Assembly (NCBI GenBank): GCA_028872975.1
Contig: JAGWNV010000114.1
Span: forward strand, 1-7,760
Direction of reading: 5' to 3'
From: Acidobacteriota bacterium
Lineage (GTDB): Bacteria; Actinomycetota; Acidimicrobiia; Acidimicrobiales; UBA8190
Length of the DNA stretch: 7,760 nt
Shown: positions 1-5,588 of the stretch, piece after piece
Layout: each line of letters opens with the position of its first letter
Position numbering within the stretch: position 1 is the first letter of the stretch
Translations under genes and position numbers: made by a program
The notes under the pieces: generated by a model
Told to the model about the DNA's origin: nothing
Database searches by the model: none
Seen by the model: the letters and a program-made list of their open reading frames with translations, nothing else

Positions 1-8
1 GCCCCCAC
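1..8 (-). CDS. Possible start of the next operon gene (only first codons visible)
   Basis: On the minus strand a GTG codon lies at positions 8-6, 25 bases after the stop codon of the CoA-transferase gene. It is preceded by AGGAG at 15-19 with a 6-base spacer, which is a good ribosome binding site arrangement. This suggests that the operon continues leftwards beyond the window. Only two full codons (GTG GGG) are visible, so neither the product nor even the reading frame can be confirmed. Another GTG further upstream, near 25-27, has no ribosome binding site. Treat this as a hint that the transcription unit does not end here. Confidence 0.3.
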
Positions 9-14
9 GGACCG

Positions 15-19
15 CTCCT
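15..19 (-). promoter_or_regulatory. Candidate ribosome binding site for the gene beyond the left edge
   Basis: The minus strand reads AGGAG here, six bases before a GTG codon at 8-6 and just after the CoA-transferase stop codon at 34-36. The position between two closely spaced genes and the match to the Shine-Dalgarno core support it. The gene it would serve is almost entirely outside the window. Confidence 0.35.
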
Positions 20-33
20 CGGGGTTCCACCGG

Positions 34-1722
34 TCATGCGAGGAAGAGCCGCTCGGGGTCGTAGCGGCGCAGCGCCCGGACCTCGTCGTCGGTCGGCTCC
101 GGGAGCTCCTCGACCTCGTCGTCGACTACGACCTCCCACCCGCAACCGGCGGCCAGCTCCGCCACCCGGTCGCCGACGGGCGTGGTTCCGGACGGCACCG
201 CCGCGATCACGAGCTCTCCGCCCTTGCGCCGCAGAACCCCCTTGTCGGTGACGACGGCCACGACGTTCCGGCCCGGGCTCGTCACGTAGGCGACCTCGTC
301 GACGACGCGTTCGGGCCGGGCCAAGGTGACCACGACACAGGCCTGGGCCCGGCTTGCCACGTCGTTGGCCCCCCCGGAGCCGACGAGGAAGGGGCCACCG
401 GGGGCCAGGGTCGTCGAGTTGAGGTTCCCCCGCCGGTCCACCTGGGCGGCCCCGAGGCAGGCCACGGTGCGCGTCCCCGGTCCCCCCACCACCATGCCGA
501 GCACCGTGGAGGCGTCCGAGAGCATGGGGGTGACCGGGAAGGTCCGGTGGTTGAAGATGTAGGGGTCGGCCGGAGTGGGCCGGTAGCCGAGCATGCCGAG
601 CTCGGCGGTGAGCTCCACGGCCGATCCGCCGGTCCGGGCGGCGTCGACGGCGGCCCAGGCCGCCAGGTTGGCGACACCGGCCCCGGCGAGCACGGCGTCG
701 GCATCCTCGGCCTCCATCACCTCGCGCAGCTCCCTCGCCCCGAGGACGGCGGCGAGCTCCCAGGCGCTGACCGGGGCCGCCTCGTCGACGGGATGGGCGG
801 CGGCGTCCTCCCTCCAGGACTCCGGGTCCGTCCGGCCCCGCAGCCACCCGAGCCTCTTCGGGCCCAGCTGCTCGAGGTACGCCTCCTGGGTCGCCGGCTC
901 GAGGGCCCATCGTCGGGCCCAGGCGGCGAAGTCGCCCCGGGTGGCCTCCCGGGCCTCGACCCAGAAGGGGATGTCCTCGCCGTAGGACTCGACGGGCAGC
1001 CCCGGGGCGAAGAGGCCCCCCGGGTGGGCCCCGAAGGGTGCCTCCACCACGGCCAGGACCCGGTGCGCCGGGATCCGCACCCGGGGGCCGAGGCCGGGCA
1101 GCTCGTCGACGACCCGCTCGACGGTGGCGACGACCCCCCGCCGGGCCGCCCACGCACCCCAGACCCCTTCGAGGAGGGGTTCGGACAGCGCCACGTTGCC
1201 CTTCCGGTCGGCGACGGCCCCGTGGACGAGGGTGACGTCGGGGACGAGGGGCGCCAGGAGCCCGATGCGGGCCTCGCCGTCGCCGGCGAAGGGGGAGGCG
1301 ACGGTGGCGTAGGCGGCGTTGGCAGCCATGTCGGCGCCTTCGAGCGACCCGGTCACGACGGCGGGCAGTCCCCGGGCGGCCGCCTCGAGGCGCTGGCTGA
1401 AGGTGAGGATCGACCAGTGCTCGACCTCCACGCCGGACCGGTATCCCCGCTGGAACACCGGGTTCGGGGTGTAGGTGGGGAAGGAGTCGCCCGAGTAGGT
1501 GGTGACGACCTTGCGGACGAGGCCGCCTTCGAAGAAGAGGGCCCCGAGGGAGCCGAGGCTCACCATCACGAGGGTGAACCCGGGATCGGTGCCCCAGAAC
1601 CGCCGGACGACGGCCCGGGCGGCGGCCGTCCACCGGCAGTGACCGCAGAGGACGTGGAGCACGTCGCCGGGCCGGACGTGACGTTCGACCGCCTCCTCGA
1701 GGGAGAGCGTCTCTGCCGTCAA
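34..1722 (-). CDS. Fused alpha-beta class I CoA-transferase, IpdA-IpdB-like
   Basis: A 562-residue protein that joins both subunits of a class I CoA-transferase in one chain. Residues 1 to about 285 resemble the alpha/IpdA half, with VVEAPFGAHPGG at 225-236 and LAPLVPDVTLVHG at 156-168. A linker of about 30 residues follows. Residues from about 318 to the end resemble the beta/IpdB half, with GAAQVDRRGNLN at 424-435, a glycine-rich GSGGAND at 448-454 and a PTDDE tail. E374 in ELGMLG sits where CoA-transferases carry the glutamate that forms the CoA thioester (usual motif SENG). IpdAB of mycobacteria is normally two polypeptides that hydrolyse a ring-opened steroid CoA ester (COCHEA-CoA), and as recalled its beta subunit lacks this glutamate, so true CoA transfer is plausible here. 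Residues C26 and C29 form a CxxC near the N-terminus. The start is TTG, whose TTGA overlaps the hydratase stop, which implies translational coupling; there is no clear Shine-Dalgarno sequence. The family is clear; the substrate is not. It is the last complete gene of the operon. Confidence 0.85.
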   Translation of the reverse strand: MTAETLSLEEAVERHVRPGDVLHVLCGHCRWTAAARAVVRRFWGTDPGFTLVMVSLGSLGALFFEGGLVRKVVTTYSGDSFPTYTPNPVFQRGYRSGVEVEHWSILTFSQRLEAAARGLPAVVTGSLEGADMAANAAYATVASPFAGDGEARIGLLAPLVPDVTLVHGAVADRKGNVALSEPLLEGVWGAWAARRGVVATVERVVDELPGLGPRVRIPAHRVLAVVEAPFGAHPGGLFAPGLPVESYGEDIPFWVEAREATRGDFAAWARRWALEPATQEAYLEQLGPKRLGWLRGRTDPESWREDAAAHPVDEAAPVSAWELAAVLGARELREVMEAEDADAVLAGAGVANLAAWAAVDAARTGGSAVELTAELGMLGYRPTPADPYIFNHRTFPVTPMLSDASTVLGMVVGGPGTRTVACLGAAQVDRRGNLNSTTLAPGGPFLVGSGGANDVASRAQACVVVTLARPERVVDEVAYVTSPGRNVVAVVTDKGVLRRKGGELVIAAVPSGTTPVGDRVAELAAGCGWEVVVDDEVEELPEPTDDEVRALRRYDPERLFLA

Positions 1723-2528
1723 CGGCCGGTCCAGCGCGGCGGCCGCTTCTCGGCGAAGGCGGCCGGGCCCTCCTTGGCGTCATCGCTGGAGAAGACCTCG
1801 GTGGCGATGGCCGACTCGATCTTGTAGGCCTCGCCCATGTTGGTGGCGAGGCCTCGAAGGACGCTCTCCTTGGTCTTCCGGATTGCGAAGGGCCCGTTGG
1901 CGGTGATCCGGTGGGCATACTCGAGGGCCTTCTGCTTGAGCTCCTCGGCGGGGACCACGGCGTTCAGGAGCCCGTAGGCGAGGGCGGTCTCGGCCGGGAC
2001 CCGGTCCGCACAGAGGAGGAACTCCATGGCGGCCGGGTAGGGCACCTGGCGGGGCAGCCGGACCGTCGTCCCCCCGCCGGCGAAGAGGCCCCGCTTGGGC
2101 TCCATCACGCCGAAGTAGGCCTCGGGACAGGCCACCCGGATGTCGCAACCGCCCAGCATCTCCATGCCGCCGGCGACACAGGCGCCGTTCACGGCGGCCA
2201 CGATCGGCTTGTAGAGCTTCACCCCCCTGAGGACGGCCCGGACCCCGTCGTCGATCCGGTACCCGTCGATCTCCTCCACCTTCTTCTCGGCGATCTCCCT
2301 TTGGAGCTTCGTGATCTGGGGGATGTAGGTCTTCAGGTCGGCGCCGACGCAGAACGACCGGCCCACGCCGGTGACGATGGCCACCCAGGCCTCCTCGTCC
2401 CCGCCGAACCGGTCCCAGGCCCCCCGGAGCTGGGCGAAGTGGTCCATGTCGAGGCTGTTCATGGCCTCGGGCCTGTCGATGGTGATCCACACCACGTGGT
2501 CGTCGCCGAGCTCGTAGTGGACGGGCAC
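1719..2528 (-). CDS. Enoyl-CoA hydratase (crotonase family), EchA19-like
   Basis: A 269-residue crotonase-fold protein that should add water across the 2,3 double bond of an enoyl-CoA in the cytoplasm. The oxyanion-hole segments are GADL near residues 62-65 and AGG near 119-121. Both catalytic glutamates of hydratases are present: E123 in GGMEM and E143 in VMEPKRGLF, exactly 20 apart as in rat mitochondrial hydratase (E144/E164). The C-terminal segment SSDDAKEGPAAFAEKRPP closely matches what I recall of mycobacterial EchA19, a cholesterol side-chain hydratase. A lysine/glutamate-rich stretch at about 72-93 looks like a variable insertion. The open frame extends upstream into the dehydrogenase gene, but the GTG at 2528-2526 is the real start: it lies 2 bases after the dehydrogenase stop, has AGGAGG 5 bases ahead, and the family's N-terminal strand begins there. 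Hydratase chemistry is confident; the steroid substrate is inferred from the neighbours and recalled similarity. Confidence 0.9.
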   Translation of the reverse strand: MPVHYELGDDHVVWITIDRPEAMNSLDMDHFAQLRGAWDRFGGDEEAWVAIVTGVGRSFCVGADLKTYIPQITKLQREIAEKKVEEIDGYRIDDGVRAVLRGVKLYKPIVAAVNGACVAGGMEMLGGCDIRVACPEAYFGVMEPKRGLFAGGGTTVRLPRQVPYPAAMEFLLCADRVPAETALAYGLLNAVVPAEELKQKALEYAHRITANGPFAIRKTKESVLRGLATNMGEAYKIESAIATEVFSSDDAKEGPAAFAEKRPPRWTGR

Positions 2529-2530
2529 GC

Positions 2531-3703
2531 CTACCTCCTCTGACTCTGGGTCGTCTTCTCCGGACGCGGCTCGCGGGGCAGGCCCAGGATCCGCTCGCCG
2601 ATGATGGTCCGCTGCACCTCCGAGGTGCCCCCGGCGATGCTCGCCGACTTGCTCCACAGCCACTGCCGGGACCACCGCCCCCACAGCGGCGACTCCTCGC
2701 CCAGCACGGCGAGAGCCGTTTCGGAGAGCTGCTGGGTCATCTCCGACCAGGTGAGCTTCACCCAGCTCGACTCCGCCCCCGGCGACCCCCCCTTGGCCAG
2801 CTTGGAGAGGGTCCGCCAGTTGTGGGTCCGGAGCACCACCAACGCGACGTAGGCGTCGACGAGCCCGTCGGCGACGTCGGGGTCGTCGAGGGTGCCCCGC
2901 CGGGCCGCTTCGGCGAAGAGCTGGGCCAGGTAGCCCTCGTGGACCACCTCTTCCTTGAAGGGGAAGTTCGTCCCCCGCTCGTGGGCCAGCGTCGTCGAGG
3001 CCACCGACCAGCCCTGGCCCGGGGGCCCGACGAGATGGTCGTCGGGGACGAAGACCCCGTCGAGGAAGACCTCGTTGAATTCGGCCTCACCGGTGATCTG
3101 CACGAGGGGCCGGATCTCGATGCCGGTCCCCTCCATGGGGACGACGAGGAGCGACAGCCCCCGGCTGCCCTCCGACCCCTCCTCGCTCCGGGCCAGGCAG
3201 AGGCCGTAGCGGGCGAACTGGGCGTAGGAGGTCCAGACCTTCTGGCCGTAGACGGACCAGCCGCCCTCGACCTTCTCCGCCCTGGTCCGCAGCGAGGCCA
3301 GGTCCGAGCCGGCCCCGGGCTCGCTGAAGAGCTGGCACCAGATGTCCTCGGCCCTCGTGATCCCCGGGAGCCACCGCCGGCACTGCTCGGGGGTCCCGTG
3401 GGCGAGGAGGGTCGGGCCGGCGAGGTTGATCCCCACCCGGTTCACGAGCTGGGCGGCCCCACTGCGGGCGTACTCGGCGTTGAAGATGGCCACCTGCACG
3501 GCTGTCGCACCCCGGCCCCCGTACTCGGCCGGCCAGTCGATGCCCACCCAGCCGGCCTCGGCGAGCTTTCGTTGCCAATGCCGTCCCCAGGCCACCTGGG
3601 CGGCGAGATCCCCACCGTCGGGGGCGGCCTCGGCGTGGGCGGCCAGCCAGGCCCGGGCATCGTCGGCGAAGCCCTGCTCCTCCTCGGTGAGCGAGAGGTC
3701 CAC
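2531..3703 (-). CDS. Acyl-CoA dehydrogenase, FadE26-type catalytic subunit
   Basis: A 390-residue, full-length FAD-dependent acyl-CoA dehydrogenase that should form the 2,3 double bond of an acyl-CoA, passing electrons to an electron transfer flavoprotein. The order is an N-terminal helical domain, a middle beta domain with FSEPGAGSD at 126-134 and the FAD-contacting WTS at 157-159, then a C-terminal helical domain ending AGGTSEVQR at 357-365. The residue that is glutamate in medium-chain enzymes (YEGT) is glycine here (G358). E242 in LAHER instead lies where isovaleryl-CoA and long-chain dehydrogenases, and FadE26 of M. tuberculosis (recalled NHER), place their base. FadE26 works in a heterotetramer with FadE27, which lacks a catalytic glutamate. 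The start is GTG, with a weak GGAA ribosome binding site 7 bases ahead, 21 bases after the synthetase stop; it is followed 2 bases later by the hydratase. A FadE26-class assignment is likely; strict orthology is not established. Confidence 0.9.
   Translation of the reverse strand: MDLSLTEEEQGFADDARAWLAAHAEAAPDGGDLAAQVAWGRHWQRKLAEAGWVGIDWPAEYGGRGATAVQVAIFNAEYARSGAAQLVNRVGINLAGPTLLAHGTPEQCRRWLPGITRAEDIWCQLFSEPGAGSDLASLRTRAEKVEGGWSVYGQKVWTSYAQFARYGLCLARSEEGSEGSRGLSLLVVPMEGTGIEIRPLVQITGEAEFNEVFLDGVFVPDDHLVGPPGQGWSVASTTLAHERGTNFPFKEEVVHEGYLAQLFAEAARRGTLDDPDVADGLVDAYVALVVLRTHNWRTLSKLAKGGSPGAESSWVKLTWSEMTQQLSETALAVLGEESPLWGRWSRQWLWSKSASIAGGTSEVQRTIIGERILGLPREPRPEKTTQSQRR
2534..2539 (-). promoter_or_regulatory. 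Strong ribosome binding site AGGAGG of the hydratase gene
   Basis: The minus strand reads AGGAGG inside the last codons of the acyl-CoA dehydrogenase gene, followed by 5 bases and the GTG at 2528. This perfect Shine-Dalgarno sequence decides the hydratase start in favour of a 269-residue protein over a 321-residue one that would begin inside the upstream gene. Confidence 0.8.
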
Positions 3704-3724
3704 GTCGGTCTTCCGCGTCCGCCC

Positions 3725-5545
3725 TCAGAGGTCCCAGGCGGCGACCCGGCCGGCGGTGACGAAGGCCTGGCGGAGCGCGGCCTCGGCACCGGCGTCGAGG
3801 AGCCGGTAGGACGCCTCGCCCCGGCCCCGGACGTAGACGGGGTCCCCGCCGGTGCGGTCGGCGCGGAACTTCTCGTGGACGAGCCGCCGGGCGAGCACCT
3901 TGTTGGTGGGCGTGGTGGGAAGCGCCGCCGAGAGCCGGACGTAGCGGGGCCGCCACTTCGGGCTCAGGTCGGGCTGGCCGTCGAGCCACTCGGCGAAGCC
4001 CTCGGGGTCGAAGACGGCGCCGGGCCGGAGGACCAGCGCCGCCATGACCTGGTCCCCGGCGTCGCTGTCGGGCACTCCGTAGACCGAGAGGAACTGCACG
4101 TCGGGGTGCCGGCCCACGATGGCCTCGATGGGCGCGGCCGGGAAGTTCTCCCCGTCCACTCTGAGCCAGTCCGAGGTCCGGCCGGCGAAGTAGACCCAGC
4201 CCTCCTCGTCCACGTAGGCGAGGTCCCCGCTCCAGTACCAGCCGTTGCGGGTGGCCCGGGCCATCGCCTCCTCGTTGCGGTAGTAGCCCTCGAAGGGACC
4301 GACCCCCTGGGTGTTCACGAGCTCGCCGACGCACTCCTCGGCGTTGACGAGCCGCCCCTCACCGTCGAACCGGGCCGGGGCCACGACCCTCCCCTCGGCG
4401 TCCACGACGGCCATGCCCTCCCGGAGCTTCCCGAGCGATCCCCGGGGCGGGTCGCCCGACCGGTCGAGGGCGATGGCCCCCTCGGTGGACCCGAAGACGT
4501 CCACGACGGCGACCCCGAAGCGGCGGGCCACCTCCTCCACCACCCCGGGGGACCCCTCGTTGCCGTAGGCGATCCGCAGCGTGTTCTCGGCGTCGTCGGC
4601 CTTCTCCGGCGTGGCCAGCAGGTAGGCGAGGGGCTTTCCGGTGTAGTTGAACCAGGTCGCCCCGTAGTGGCGGACGTCCTCCAGGAACCCCGAGGCGCTG
4701 AACCGCCGGGCCAGGCCCACCGACGCCCCCGCCACCAACGCGGGGGCGAGGCCCACCATGAGGGAATTGGAGTGGAAGAGGGGCATGGCCACGTAGCCGA
4801 CGTCGTCGGGGCCGACGTCGAGGAGCATCACCATCCGGTTCCCGGTGGTGAGGAGCCGCCTCTGGGTGCACCGCACCGCCTTGGGGGCGGCGGAGGTCCC
4901 CGAGGTGAAGACGAGCGCCCACAGGCTCTCCACGTCCGGGTCACGGCCCGGGTCGGGGACCGTCCCGGGGACGCCCAGGGTGTCGAGGGCCTCCTCCAGG
5001 GAGGGCCCGAGGGTGGCGGCTGGGTCGCCGACCTCGGCGAACCGGCTGCTCACGAACAGGCCACCGGGAAGGGCCAGTCCGTCGGCCACCCCGGCCAGCA
5101 GCTGCTGGTGGCGGGGCTCGGTCACCACCATCTGGACGTCGGTGTAGGTGACGTCCCGGGCAAGGTGCTCGTCCCGGCGGGTGTTGTTGAGCCCCACCAG
5201 GCAGGCGCCGATCAACCCGGCCCCGGCCAGGGTCACCACGTAGTCGGGGGTGTTGTCGAGGAGGACCCCGACGTGCGGGGGGCGGGCCGGGTCGAGCCGG
5301 GCCTCCAGGAAGGCCGCCATCCGGCAGGCCTCGCCGTAGAGCTCCCCGTGGGTCCAGACCCGGTCGCCGAAGCGCAGGGCGGGACGTCCGGCCACCGCGG
5401 GATCGGTCCCGTTGCGCCGCAGGAGCGCCGCCGCGTTGGCCGCCGGGAGGGGCGCCTCGCCCGGTCGTGGTGCCCCTGCCACCCGCTCCATTACCTCACG
5501 GGGGGCGACGATCTGGGTGCCCGCCCCGCCGCGTTCCCTGACCAC
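3725..5545 (-). CDS. fadD17: Acyl-CoA synthetase, FadD17-like (probable steroid side-chain CoA ligase)
   Basis: A 606-residue AMP-forming acyl-CoA synthetase that activates a carboxylic acid with ATP and CoA. The P-loop is TSGTSAAPK at 214-222, then FHSN at 257-260, FGSTEG at 351-356, the hinge/ATP motif SGD at 439-441, GRTSDWLRVDGEN at 455-467 and the C-terminal catalytic lysine K549 in TNKV. Segments such as LDPARPPHVGVLL (84-96), RRFSAS (280-285), YTGKPLAYLLATPE (301-314) and AYGNEG (326-331) match what I recall of M. tuberculosis FadD17, characterised as a steroid-24-oyl-CoA synthetase. The protein is about 100 residues longer than that homologue, with an N-terminal lead of about 32 residues, internal additions and a C-terminal extension after about residue 570. 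The P-loop has alanine where a second glycine is usual. The GTG at 5545 is chosen because a -10 box lies 6 bases upstream (leaderless start); ATG at 5491 (residue 19) is the alternative. It is the first gene of the operon. The reaction is confident; steroid substrate probable. Confidence 0.85.
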   Translation of the reverse strand: MVRERGGAGTQIVAPREVMERVAGAPRPGEAPLPAANAAALLRRNGTDPAVAGRPALRFGDRVWTHGELYGEACRMAAFLEARLDPARPPHVGVLLDNTPDYVVTLAGAGLIGACLVGLNNTRRDEHLARDVTYTDVQMVVTEPRHQQLLAGVADGLALPGGLFVSSRFAEVGDPAATLGPSLEEALDTLGVPGTVPDPGRDPDVESLWALVFTSGTSAAPKAVRCTQRRLLTTGNRMVMLLDVGPDDVGYVAMPLFHSNSLMVGLAPALVAGASVGLARRFSASGFLEDVRHYGATWFNYTGKPLAYLLATPEKADDAENTLRIAYGNEGSPGVVEEVARRFGVAVVDVFGSTEGAIALDRSGDPPRGSLGKLREGMAVVDAEGRVVAPARFDGEGRLVNAEECVGELVNTQGVGPFEGYYRNEEAMARATRNGWYWSGDLAYVDEEGWVYFAGRTSDWLRVDGENFPAAPIEAIVGRHPDVQFLSVYGVPDSDAGDQVMAALVLRPGAVFDPEGFAEWLDGQPDLSPKWRPRYVRLSAALPTTPTNKVLARRLVHEKFRADRTGGDPVYVRGRGEASYRLLDAGAEAALRQAFVTAGRVAAWDL

Positions 5546-5551
5546 GGCGTC

Positions 5552-5557
5552 AGGTTA
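5552..5557 (-). promoter_or_regulatory. Candidate -10 box of the minus-strand operon (leaderless)
   Basis: The minus strand reads TAACCT, matching the actinobacterial TANNNT -10 consensus. Only six bases (GACGCC) separate it from the GTG at 5545, so transcription would begin at or next to the start codon, giving a leaderless mRNA, which is common in actinomycetes. There is no Shine-Dalgarno sequence before that GTG, which fits. No good -35 match is visible at the usual distance. Confidence 0.5.
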
Positions 5558-5573
5558 GCCAGCGCCGCTTCGC

Positions 5574-5579
5574 TACCCT
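5574..5579 (+). promoter_or_regulatory. Candidate -10 box of the plus-strand synthetase gene
   Basis: The plus strand reads TACCCT, a TANNNT match, nine bases before the ATG at 5589. A GAGG at 5580-5583 sits five bases before the same ATG and would serve as a ribosome binding site if transcription started further upstream. The two readings (near-leaderless or ribosome-binding-site led) cannot both be optimal, and the -35 region is not recognisable. This makes the call weaker than the opposite-strand box. Confidence 0.35.
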
Positions 5580-5588
5580 GAGGCCCTG

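Larger units (their letters stand above)
5552..5579. repeat. Imperfect inverted repeat in the divergent intergenic region
   Basis: AGGTTAGC at 5552-5559 and GCTACCCT at 5572-5579 are inverted copies with one mismatch, separated by 12 bases. Each arm contains the candidate -10 box of one of the two divergent promoters, so the symmetry may simply reflect two promoters facing away from each other. It could also be an operator for a dimeric regulator. It does not match the KstR (TnnAACnnGTTnnA) or KstR2 (AnCAAGnnCTTGnT) operator patterns that I know from steroid regulons. Confidence 0.45.

Noticed and set aside
547..1827. A 426-codon plus-strand open frame opposite the CoA-transferase
   Set aside because: Same kind of GC-driven shadow: low-complexity Gly/Pro/Asp composition, no ribosome binding site or family match, and fully covered by a real gene.
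2529..2684. A 52-residue N-terminal extension of the hydratase
   Set aside because: It lies within the dehydrogenase gene in another frame and has no homology-like pattern. The GTG at 2528 has a perfect AGGAGG and matches the family N-terminus.
2822..5581. A 919-codon open frame on the plus strand, antisense to the synthetase and dehydrogenase genes
   Set aside because: It is a product of extreme GC-rich codon usage on the opposite strand. Its translation is a Gly/Pro/Val/Glu-rich run with no domain or motif, and the minus strand carries complete, motif-bearing genes.
5546..5588. KstR or KstR2 operator in the divergent region
   Set aside because: Neither TnnAACnnGTTnnA nor AnCAAGnnCTTGnT can be fitted to these bases, so control by those regulators is not supported here.
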